A stretch of DNA of 46,207 nt from Aphodosoma sp044433285 (GTDB lineage Bacteria; Bacteroidota; Bacteroidia; Bacteroidales; Paludibacteraceae): NCBI GenBank assembly GCA_044433285.1, contig JAWXTU010000007.1, positions 1-46,207 on the forward strand, read 5' to 3'. The notes below the pieces were generated by a model. The model was not told the origin of the DNA. It saw only the letters and a program-made list of their open reading frames with translations, and ran no database searches. The position numbers and the translations under genes are program-made. Numbering within the stretch: position 1 is the first letter of the stretch; each line of letters starts with the position of its first letter. Positions 24,904 to 33,073 of the stretch are shown here, in pieces.

Positions 24904-26238
24904 ATGAAGATTATGAGTTTTTTAATGATGGTGATGACGGTATTATGTTCGTTTTCATCTTGTACAGAGGTGCCAGCCGAAGATACTACACCTACGACTA
25001 TTGAGCTAGATCAAGTTATGTTAAATATGACTGAGGGCGATATGGAGATGTTAACCGCTACAGTTACCCCAACAGGTACAACGGTAGAGTGGACATCGAG
25101 CGATGAGAGTGTGGCAACTGTTATGTATGGCGGTGTTACTGCTGTTGGTGTGGGTAACGCTACAATTACTGCATCTACATCAAACGCTTCTGCTCAATGT
25201 CTTGTATATGTTACTGGCTCAGATGGCTCAACTTTAGCTATCAAATCTTCAACTGTATATCTTGAAATAGGTGATACTCAACAGCTAGAATACTCTAACG
25301 TATACGGTCTTCCGCTTACTTGGACTTCAAGCAACGAAGAGGCTGTAACCGTAGATGGCGAAGGTGTGCTTACTGCCGTTAGTGGTGGTAACTCTACTAT
25401 CACTCTAAGTAGTGGCGCAGAGTCTGTTACCTGCTTTGTGGCTGTAACACCTAGCTATGGCGAGTATGTAATGGTATGGAGCGATGAGTTTGATGGCACT
25501 TCACTAGATACAGACACTTGGAATATAGAGGTGAATGGTAATGGCGGCGGTAACAACGAATCTCAATACTACACAGCTCGTGAAGAGAATTTGCGTGTAG
25601 AAGATGGTAACCTTGTTATTCAAGCATTTAAAGAGACATATACAGGTAGCGACAATAAAACTTGCTCGTATACCTCTGCTCGTATTAACTCAATGGCTAA
25701 TAAATTCTTTACTTATGGTAAAATCGAGGCTCGCATCTCATTACCACAAGGACAAGGTACTTGGCCCGCATTCTGGACTCTTGGTGAAAATTATGCAACT
25801 TCAGGTATCGGCTGGCCCAGATGTGGCGAAATTGATATTATGGAGCATGTAGGCTCTCAACCAACTAAAGTTATTTGCGCTCTTCACACATATGCAGCTA
25901 ATGGCTCTAATGGTCTTAACTGGAGTAGTAATACCTATTGCGATGATATAGAGGGTAATTTCCACACATATGCTGTCGAATGGGTAAAAGAGGGCTATAA
26001 TGGTCGCGACTATATCGCATTTTTATTCGATGGTGTAGAGTATGCTCGTTCTACTGAGGCATATTCAACTATGGACGATACATCTTACTGGCCCTACCAA
26101 GCCGACCAATTTATAATATTTAATATTGCACTTGGTGGCTCTATGGGTGGTACAATCGACGATAGCATCTTTGATGAAGATGTGATGATGAAAGTTGATT
26201 ATGTACGTGTATATCAAAGAGAGGGTGAGAGTTTCTAA
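24904..26238 (+). CDS. GH16 endo-beta-glucanase (laminarinase-like) lipoprotein with two BIG2 domains
   Basis: This 444-aa lipoprotein has lipidation at Cys20 (FSSC). Two BIG2 Ig-like domains lie at about 31-104 and 110-182. The GH16 beta-jellyroll follows at about 188-441, starting VMVWSDEFDGTSLDTDTWN. The catalytic box GEIDIMEHVG is at 308-317, with nucleophile Glu309 and acid/base Glu314. This E-x-D-x-M-E form is that of laminarinase-type GH16 enzymes. The enzyme should cut beta-1,3 or mixed beta-1,3/1,4-glucans at the cell surface. Conserved WPAFWTLGENY and the C-terminal DYVRVYQR agree. It is the third gene after susC and on the same strand. Confidence 0.93.
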   Translation: MKIMSFLMMVMTVLCSFSSCTEVPAEDTTPTTIELDQVMLNMTEGDMEMLTATVTPTGTTVEWTSSDESVATVMYGGVTAVGVGNATITASTSNASAQCLVYVTGSDGSTLAIKSSTVYLEIGDTQQLEYSNVYGLPLTWTSSNEEAVTVDGEGVLTAVSGGNSTITLSSGAESVTCFVAVTPSYGEYVMVWSDEFDGTSLDTDTWNIEVNGNGGGNNESQYYTAREENLRVEDGNLVIQAFKETYTGSDNKTCSYTSARINSMANKFFTYGKIEARISLPQGQGTWPAFWTLGENYATSGIGWPRCGEIDIMEHVGSQPTKVICALHTYAANGSNGLNWSSNTYCDDIEGNFHTYAVEWVKEGYNGRDYIAFLFDGVEYARSTEAYSTMDDTSYWPYQADQFIIFNIALGGSMGGTIDDSIFDEDVMMKVDYVRVYQREGESF

Positions 26239-26247
26239 AAACTCCCC
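26223..26247. repeat. GGGTGAGA-N-TCCCC palindrome at the GH16 3' end
   Basis: GAGAGTTTCTAAAAACTCCCC-like sequence overlaps the last codons of the GH16 gene. It is the only copy of the dispersed palindrome within the glucan locus. Confidence 0.5.
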
Positions 26248-26297
26248 TATAATTTAGGAAATTTGTTTTTATTTAATATAGTTAGTGTGAGGTTTAT

Positions 26298-26333
26298 CTG
26301 TTGGCTCTACTTTTAGTTTGCTAGAGCCGACAG
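26298..26333 (+). terminator. Hairpin between the GH16 and GH128-like genes
   Basis: CTGTTGGCTCTA (26298-26309) pairs with TAGAGCCGACAG (26322-26333), giving a 12-bp stem with one wobble pair and a 12-nt loop. It lies 22 bp before the next start codon. With no T-run after it, a regulatory or processing role is as likely as termination. Confidence 0.6.
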
Positions 26334-26355
26334 GTGAACTGAATTTCGGAAGAGG

Positions 26356-27873
26356 ATGACAATTACAAAGATTATTAAATTAACCATATTATCGCTGCTT
26401 TTTGTGGCGTGCGATAATGAACAAGTTTCAACAGTTGATTCGATTTCGCTTGATATCGCATTGCAAAATATGTATCAAGAGGAGACGTATCAGTTAAATA
26501 TAAATGAAGATATTACAGGGCACACAGCGGTGTGGTCTAGTTCAGATACATTAGTAGCTACTGTTTCAGAGTCGGGGTTGGTTACAGCTCTCTCTTCTGG
26601 CGAGGCGATAATTAAGGTGACTGTAAACGGTAAATCTGCTGCTTGTGTGGTATTAGTGTGTGGTATCAATGCCGCTCAACTGCCAACTACCAATCGCAGC
26701 GAAAAACGTGGGGTATCATTTAAATTTGACTTGACAGAGGATGTTGCACTACTTGCACCATCGGTGTCGTGGTCATACAATTGGGGACCAAACGTTCCAG
26801 ATGATATTCAGCCGCTTTTTGACCAGTACGATATGGACTTTTGCCCAATGGCTTGGGGTAGTACATACGATAGCGACAAAATTCGTCAGTACAAAGCGGA
26901 AAATCCAAATTGCGAATATCTTTTGGCATTTAACGAGCCAAACCTTACAGACCAAGCAAATATGACACCGACTGAAGTTGCTGCACTCTGGGATGATTTT
27001 ATGGCATTGGCTAATGAGCTTGATATGAAAGTGGTTGCCCCTGCTATGAATTACGGTACGCTTGAAGATTATTTTGACCCGATTGTATGGCTCGATGAAT
27101 TTTTTACAATGGTGCCGATTGATGATGTGGATGTAATTGCAATTCACTGTTATATGGGTAGTCCGTCTGCCCTTAAATCATATGTAGATAGATTTCGTAT
27201 ATATGATAAACCGATTTGGATGACAGAGTTTTGTGCGTGGGAGTCGTGGATTGGTAGTATAAGCGAGCAGATGAGCTATATGTGCGATGTGATTAACTAT
27301 TTTGAGTTAGACCCAATTATGGAGCGTTATGCGTGGTTTATTCCTCGAGCTTCATCATCGTTAGATTCTTATCCATATATGCAGCTGCTCACCAAGTTAG
27401 AACCATATGAGTTGAGCGATTTAGGTAGAGTATTTGCGGGATTACCGAGTTTGCAAAATCCAGTGTCGCACAGTGCAGAAGATTTTATTTTGGCACAAGC
27501 ATATAGTAATTTATCAACATCAGATTGCCTAGATTTGAGCTATATTTCAGCTCCTCGATTGAGAGTAGGTACTGACCAAGATGATATTTTAGAGATTGCA
27601 GATATGTACACAGATCATTGGCTTGAGTATAATATCAACTTTGATACTGCCACTACCACAATGAAGATTAGATACGCAACATTTATAGATGCAACGATGG
27701 ATATTATAGTAGATGACGAAACAGTAGGCACAATAGATTTGCCTCGTACAGGTGGTGATACATACACTTGGGGCACAGCTGAAAGCGAAATATCAATTGA
27801 ACCAGGTGAGCACACAGTGAGGCTAAAATTGAATAATGGAAATATGGCTTTCAACTGGTTTAGATTTAAATAA
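26356..27873 (+). CDS. GH128-like beta-1,3-glucanase lipoprotein with BIG2 and CBM6-like domains
   Basis: This 505-aa lipoprotein has lipidation at Cys19 (LLFVAC). A BIG2-like Ig domain lies at about 30-100. The (beta/alpha)8 catalytic domain at about 115-365 is of the Glyco_hydro_cc (GH128) type. It shows LLAFNEPNLTDQANMTPTEV with the proposed acid/base Glu194 and PIWMTEFCAW with the proposed nucleophile Glu291. Residues about 375-505 look like a CBM6 beta-sandwich (HWLEYNINFDTATTTMKIRY ... PGEHTVRLKLNNGNMAFNWF). GH128 enzymes hydrolyse beta-1,3-glucan internally. An ATG directly preceded by GAAGAGG supports the start. Another clan GH-A family, such as GH158, is less likely but not excluded. 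Confidence 0.82.
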   Translation: MTITKIIKLTILSLLFVACDNEQVSTVDSISLDIALQNMYQEETYQLNINEDITGHTAVWSSSDTLVATVSESGLVTALSSGEAIIKVTVNGKSAACVVLVCGINAAQLPTTNRSEKRGVSFKFDLTEDVALLAPSVSWSYNWGPNVPDDIQPLFDQYDMDFCPMAWGSTYDSDKIRQYKAENPNCEYLLAFNEPNLTDQANMTPTEVAALWDDFMALANELDMKVVAPAMNYGTLEDYFDPIVWLDEFFTMVPIDDVDVIAIHCYMGSPSALKSYVDRFRIYDKPIWMTEFCAWESWIGSISEQMSYMCDVINYFELDPIMERYAWFIPRASSSLDSYPYMQLLTKLEPYELSDLGRVFAGLPSLQNPVSHSAEDFILAQAYSNLSTSDCLDLSYISAPRLRVGTDQDDILEIADMYTDHWLEYNINFDTATTTMKIRYATFIDATMDIIVDDETVGTIDLPRTGGDTYTWGTAESEISIEPGEHTVRLKLNNGNMAFNWFRFK

Positions 27874-27924
27874 AGCCCGAAACCAATAAAACTAGAAATA
27901 ACAAAATACAATATATACAATAAC

Positions 27925-30153
27925 ATGAAAATTAAACAGACACTTATTTGTGCCGTTGCTGCACTTGGATTAATGGCTTGCACTGGTACTAAATCAAACG
28001 ATCCAGTAGAACAGAAAGTAGAGGCGTTGTTATCGCAAATGACGCTAGAAGAGAAAATCGGACAGCTCAATCAACTCAATGATATGGGCGGACTTACTCA
28101 AGATATTCACGGACAGATAAAGAGCGGACAAGTGGGTTCGTTCCTCAACTGTATCGACCCAGTGGTTATCAACGATATGCAACGTGTGGCAGTAGAGGAG
28201 AGCCGCCTTGGTATTCCTCTCGTTTTTGCGCGCGACGTAATACACGGTTATAAAACTATTTTTCCAATTCCACTCGGACAGGCTGCCTCTTGGGATTTAG
28301 ACCTTATCGAACGTGGTGCTCGTATCGCTGCCGAGGAGGCTACAGCTGCGGGTATCCGTTGGACTTTCTCGCCTATGATTGACATCTCTCGCGATGCTCG
28401 TTGGGGACGTATGGCTGAGTCGTTTGGCGAAGATACATACCTCAATACAGTGATGGGTGTGGCTATGATAAAAGGTTATCAAACAGACGATTTATCTGAC
28501 CCTACAGCTCTTGCTGCTTGTGCAAAACACTTTGCTTGCTATGGCGCGTCAGAGGGTGGTAAAGATTATAACACTACTTGGATACCAGAGGTGCAATTGC
28601 GTGATGTATATCTCCCTCCTTTCCAAGCGGCAGCAGATGCAGGTTGTGCAACATTTATGTGTTCATTCAACGATATCAACGGTGTGCCCTCTACTGGTAA
28701 CAAACACTTAAATATTGATATCCTACGCGAAGAGTGGGGCTATGATGGTGTGTTGGTGAGCGATTGGGGCTCGGCAGACCAGATGATTCCTCACGGTTTT
28801 GCTACCGACCTAAAAGATGCTACTAAAAAAGCTATCGATGCTGGTATGGACGTGGATATGATGAGTTTTGCATATATCCGTCACCTCAAAGAGCTAGTGG
28901 AGAGTGGTGCAGTAAAAGAGTCGCAAATCGACGAGAGAGTGCGTAATATTTTGCGCCTTAAATACCGTTTAGGCTTATTCGAAAATCCATATGTAGAGAT
29001 TCAAGAGAATCCATTCTATACAGAAGAGGCATTGGCTGCTGCTCGTGCAACTGCTGCTGAGAGTGCAGTATTGCTTAAAAACGATGGTGTTCTGCCTTTG
29101 CAAAACGTACAATCGGTGGCTGTAGTTGGTCCTATGTCAGATGCTGCTCTTGATCAATTGGGTACTTGGAGTTTGGGTGCAGACCCTGCACATTGTGTTA
29201 CTCCACTTGCTGCAATCAAAGCAGAATATCCAACCCTTGTAGTAAATGCTGCAAAAGGTTTAGAGTATAGCCGAGTGACAGATATGAGCGGAGTGGCTGC
29301 GGCTGTAGCTGCTGCACGCAAATCAGACGTAGTGCTTTTCTTTGCAGGCGAAGAGGCTATTCTATCGGGCGAGGCTAAATGTTTGGCAGAGTTCTCATTG
29401 CCAGGCGCACAACGCGAAATGCTTCAAGCACTTAAAGCTACAGGTAAACCAGTTGTAACAGTTATAATGTCGGGTCGTCCTGCTCCAATCAAAGAGGAGT
29501 TGGCAATGTCTGATGCGCTTATCTATTCGTTCCACGCAGGTACAATGGCTGGTGCAGGTCTTGCAGATGTGATTTTTGGTAAAGTGGTGCCATCGGGTAA
29601 ATTGCCAGTTACAATGCCAATGATGAGCGGTCAAGTGCCAATCTATTACAACCATAAAAATAGTGGACGTCCAGCACAAAATATTGTGTTGATTGACGAT
29701 ATCCCTTACGGTGCTGAGCAATTCTCTATCGGTGCTACAAGTTATCACCTAGATGCAGGTGCAACTCCTCTGTTGCCATTCGGTTACGGACTTAGTTACA
29801 CTACATTTGAGTATAGTGATGTAACTCTTTCAACAGCAGAACTTACATGTAGCAATGAAATTACGGCTACTTGTACAATTACCAATACTGGCAACTATGA
29901 TGCTTATGAGGTGGCTCAACTATATGTGCGCGATTTAGTAGGCGAACTTTGTCGTCCAGTGCGCGAACTCAAAAACTTCGAGAAGGTGCTTGTTAAAGCA
30001 GGCGAGAGTGTAGAGGTGTCATTTACAATTAACATAGACCAACTTAAATATTGGCATACAGATTTGACACTCAGAGCAGACAAAGGCGATTTCCAATTGT
30101 GGATTGCACCGAACAGCGCAGCTGGTGTGCCAGCTAAATTTACCTTGAAATAA
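27925..30153 (+). CDS. bglX: GH3 beta-glucosidase lipoprotein (BglX-like)
   Basis: This 742-aa lipoprotein has lipidation at Cys19 (GLMAC). A GH3 N-terminal TIM barrel (about 30-350) includes the nucleophile region GYDGVLVSDW with Asp280. The alpha/beta sandwich (about 370-610) contains AESAVLLKNDGVLPLQ, and a C-terminal Fn3-like domain lies at about 640-735. BglX-type enzymes remove glucose from the non-reducing end of beta-linked oligosaccharides. In this locus it should finish breakdown of imported glucan oligosaccharides in the periplasm. The gene lies 51 bp after the GH128-like gene. Confidence 0.94.
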   Translation: MKIKQTLICAVAALGLMACTGTKSNDPVEQKVEALLSQMTLEEKIGQLNQLNDMGGLTQDIHGQIKSGQVGSFLNCIDPVVINDMQRVAVEESRLGIPLVFARDVIHGYKTIFPIPLGQAASWDLDLIERGARIAAEEATAAGIRWTFSPMIDISRDARWGRMAESFGEDTYLNTVMGVAMIKGYQTDDLSDPTALAACAKHFACYGASEGGKDYNTTWIPEVQLRDVYLPPFQAAADAGCATFMCSFNDINGVPSTGNKHLNIDILREEWGYDGVLVSDWGSADQMIPHGFATDLKDATKKAIDAGMDVDMMSFAYIRHLKELVESGAVKESQIDERVRNILRLKYRLGLFENPYVEIQENPFYTEEALAAARATAAESAVLLKNDGVLPLQNVQSVAVVGPMSDAALDQLGTWSLGADPAHCVTPLAAIKAEYPTLVVNAAKGLEYSRVTDMSGVAAAVAAARKSDVVLFFAGEEAILSGEAKCLAEFSLPGAQREMLQALKATGKPVVTVIMSGRPAPIKEELAMSDALIYSFHAGTMAGAGLADVIFGKVVPSGKLPVTMPMMSGQVPIYYNHKNSGRPAQNIVLIDDIPYGAEQFSIGATSYHLDAGATPLLPFGYGLSYTTFEYSDVTLSTAELTCSNEITATCTITNTGNYDAYEVAQLYVRDLVGELCRPVRELKNFEKVLVKAGESVEVSFTINIDQLKYWHTDLTLRADKGDFQLWIAPNSAAGVPAKFTLK

Positions 30154-30179
30154 TCAACTAATATTATATTTTTAATCTC

Positions 30180-30216
30180 GGGAGAAATAGGTAATTAATA
30201 AAGCCTATTTCCCTCC
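30180..30216 (+). terminator. Hairpin after the GH3 gene
   Basis: GGGAGAAATAGG (30180-30191) pairs with CCTATTTCCCTCC (30204-30216) with a small bulge and a 12-nt loop. It separates the enzyme genes from the T9SS array and sits 20 bp before the next start. There is no T-run. Confidence 0.6.
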
Positions 30217-30235
30217 TTAAAAACAAAAAAAAACT

Positions 30236-32944
30236 ATGAAAAAATTTATTAATTATGTTGTTCTCTGTGCACTGTTGTGCATAGGGCAAAATGTTACTGC
30301 AGCACCAATGAGCAGCAATGATGATTCAGGTTGTACTTATACCTCTACTGATGCAGCAGAGGGTACTTTTACAACAGGTTATACACTTTCATTCGAGCAA
30401 GATGCTGATGGTAGCGTAACTGTAACTGTAGTTTTGTTGGATACAGATCTTGTAGGTCTTGTGGCAAATCTTTATGATTATACATCCGGATCGCTTGAAG
30501 TTTATGGGATGACTGATAATGGCAACCAAACATTTTCGTATACTTTCTCAAGTGTATCGACAAACTCTATCTCGTGTGCTGTTCAGTTCCCATATGCTGA
30601 TGGTGGTCTAATTGTAACATCTACTTACAGTTGTGATGTAGTAGCATCAACTGGTGACGACGTAGTAACAACAGTATCTGGTCCTACTGAAGCTGCAACT
30701 GCGCCTACTCACGATGCTGCAAATGTAGTATCTGTATATAGTGATGTTTATACTCAAGGTGTAACAGGATTTAGCAACGCAGTTTGGGGTATACTTGCTA
30801 ACTATACAACTATTGGTACTGATAATCTATTCAGTATCGATTTTTCTACAGGTTATCAATTTGCATTTACCTTTACAAGTATTGACTTGTCTGCAATGGA
30901 GTATTTATATTTTGACTGTTGGGTAGAGACAGCACAACAAATGAATGTGGGACTTATTGCTACTACAGGAGGCGATAGTAGAGCAAAAACAGTTGATCTT
31001 GTAGCAGGTTGGAATCAAGTTTCTATTCCATTAACCTATTTCACTGAGAGTGATGGTGTAGGTCTTGATTTATGGGGCGTCAAATTATACACAACAACTA
31101 ATCTTGCTGTAGCAGGTTTGTTACCATACGTAGACAATATCATCTTCTACAAATCACCTGTAGTAGATAACAACGTTCCTACAATGGGCGAAGCTACATT
31201 TGTAAGTGCTACATACAACACAGCAACTATTACAGTTGCTTCAACTGATGTAGAAGAGGCTGAATGTAACTATTATGTTATGAACGGTACAACTGAACTT
31301 GGTACATTTACAGCAACTGAAGGTCAAATTACTGTAACTGGTCTTACTGCAGAAACAGCGTATTCACTTGACATCTATGCTAAAGATTTAGGCTTAAATG
31401 TATCAGCAAATTTTGCAACTGTAACATTTACTACTACTGTAAGAACAGATGCTCCAACTACATCAGCTACAACTCCAACAAAAGATGCTGCTAATGTATA
31501 TTCATTCTTTAGTGATACATACACTACAAGTGCTACAAGTTTTGTTGTTAACGCAGACTGGGGACAACCTAGTTATTCAACTTATTATCCACTTGAGGTT
31601 GCAACAGGTGATAATGTAGCTGTTTATCCTACAATGACTTATCAAGGTATCACTTTTGATGCAGTCAATGCATTGGCATATGATTATATTCACATTGATA
31701 TCTGGATGGAAGAAGCTGCTACAATTACTTTCTATCCAATTTGTCAAACAGATGCCTATTCTTTACCTTTAACTATTGTTGGCGGACAATGGAATAGTTT
31801 TGACCTATCAGTTGAGGATTTTACTAATTTAGGTTTAGAAATGGGTTCAATGAAACAATTTAAATTAGATAATGGTTTAGGTGCTAACGTATTTATGGAT
31901 AACCTATATCTATGGCGCGAACCAATCGCTGATGATGAAATCCCAACAGATTTGGCTGTAACAGTAGGTGATATCACTTACAAATCAATCGCTCTTGATC
32001 TTTATGCTAAAGATAATTCGGGTACAGTATCTTATACTATTACTTATGGCGAAGGTCTTACAGCAACTGCAGGTGGTTCAAGTGATGCAACAGCAACAAC
32101 TACTATCTCTGGTCTTACTGCATCAACTGAGTATATATTCTCGGTAGTAGCATATGACGTTAATAACAATACAACTGATGCAGTATCTGTAACAGCTACA
32201 ACTTCAGATGCTCCTGCAGGTCCTGCTGAATCTGCTCCAGTTCCTACATATGCTGCTGAAAATGTAATGTCGGTTTATAGCGATACTTACGAGCAAACTA
32301 TGGGTTACAATGTAGGCTCATGGGGACAAAGCACTTCTGTTGAGTCTTATGCAATTGGCGAAGACAACATTATGATGCTTTCTGATTTCAATTATCTTGG
32401 TCTTGAATTCTGGTCAACTCACGACTTAAGCAATTATGCAAACCTACACTTTGATGTATGGGCAGAAACTATGACGTCAATCCAAGTTACTCCAATTGGT
32501 AGTGGTGAAACATTAAATACTTATACTCTTGACGTAAATAGTGGTTGGAATAGTGTAGATTTTGCATCATCTGTATTTACTGCTGTAGACTTCTCTCAAA
32601 TTAATCAAATGAAATTTGCAGGTGGTAGCGGTTCTGATATCGTTTATATCGATAATATCTATTTCTATAACACTGATGAAAGTGCAACAACAAATGTAGA
32701 TAACACTACTGTTTCTACTTCTGTAGTTTACCCTAACCCTGCAACTGACTTTATGATTGTTGAGGCAGAATCTACAATCGAAATGGTTACTGTTTACAGC
32801 ATTATGGGTCAAGCAGTTAGCTCAACAGTTGGTGGCGGTCAATCTGCTACTATCTCTGTTGCTGGTTTGTCAGTAGGTAACTACATCGTGCGCGTGCAAA
32901 CAGCAGATGGCAACATCTCTATGCACAAGTTGATTAAGAAATAG
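30236..32944 (+). CDS. T9SS-exported multi-module protein, 902 aa, three CBM-like modules
   Basis: Layout: signal peptide 1-22; N-terminal beta domain about 30-136, with VVLLDTDLVGLVANLYDY as found next to laminarinase-type GH16 enzymes; CBM-like module A about 152-307 (NVVSVYSDVYT to YVDNIIFYK); Fn3-like 314-402; module A 405-562; Fn3-like 568-658; module A 668-812; T9SS type A sorting domain 828-902 (VVYPNPATDFMIVEAE to MHKLIKK). No catalytic motif of any glycoside hydrolase is visible. The protein is expected to be exported by Sec, then across the outer membrane by T9SS, and anchored or released. Binding of beta-glucan is inferred from the N-terminal domain and location. Confidence 0.85.
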   Translation: MKKFINYVVLCALLCIGQNVTAAPMSSNDDSGCTYTSTDAAEGTFTTGYTLSFEQDADGSVTVTVVLLDTDLVGLVANLYDYTSGSLEVYGMTDNGNQTFSYTFSSVSTNSISCAVQFPYADGGLIVTSTYSCDVVASTGDDVVTTVSGPTEAATAPTHDAANVVSVYSDVYTQGVTGFSNAVWGILANYTTIGTDNLFSIDFSTGYQFAFTFTSIDLSAMEYLYFDCWVETAQQMNVGLIATTGGDSRAKTVDLVAGWNQVSIPLTYFTESDGVGLDLWGVKLYTTTNLAVAGLLPYVDNIIFYKSPVVDNNVPTMGEATFVSATYNTATITVASTDVEEAECNYYVMNGTTELGTFTATEGQITVTGLTAETAYSLDIYAKDLGLNVSANFATVTFTTTVRTDAPTTSATTPTKDAANVYSFFSDTYTTSATSFVVNADWGQPSYSTYYPLEVATGDNVAVYPTMTYQGITFDAVNALAYDYIHIDIWMEEAATITFYPICQTDAYSLPLTIVGGQWNSFDLSVEDFTNLGLEMGSMKQFKLDNGLGANVFMDNLYLWREPIADDEIPTDLAVTVGDITYKSIALDLYAKDNSGTVSYTITYGEGLTATAGGSSDATATTTISGLTASTEYIFSVVAYDVNNNTTDAVSVTATTSDAPAGPAESAPVPTYAAENVMSVYSDTYEQTMGYNVGSWGQSTSVESYAIGEDNIMMLSDFNYLGLEFWSTHDLSNYANLHFDVWAETMTSIQVTPIGSGETLNTYTLDVNSGWNSVDFASSVFTAVDFSQINQMKFAGGSGSDIVYIDNIYFYNTDESATTNVDNTTVSTSVVYPNPATDFMIVEAESTIEMVTVYSIMGQAVSSTVGGGQSATISVAGLSVGNYIVRVQTADGNISMHKLIKK
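32711..32944 (+). repeat. CTD-coding repeat, copy 1
   Basis: This 234-bp tract encodes the T9SS sorting domain and is almost the same at the DNA level as the tracts at 35438-35671 and 37956-38174. Identity extends over silent positions, which suggests recent duplication or gene conversion. Confidence 0.8.
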
Positions 32945-32962
32945 TACTTAATATATTTATAA

Positions 32963-33001
32963 ATGTTTGAGTAGCCCGGTTTAACTTGGTTACTCAAACA
33001 T
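32963..33001 (+). terminator. Hairpin between the 902-aa and 865-aa genes
   Basis: ATGTTTGAGTA (32963-32973) pairs perfectly with TACTCAAACAT (32991-33001) around a 17-nt loop that can pair further (GCC with GGT). It lies midway in the 129-bp gap. Confidence 0.7.
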
Positions 33002-33073
33002 ATATAATTGCACAAACTAAGGGGAGAATAATATTTATTTTCTCCGTAAATAAAAATAACAAAAATAACAAAA

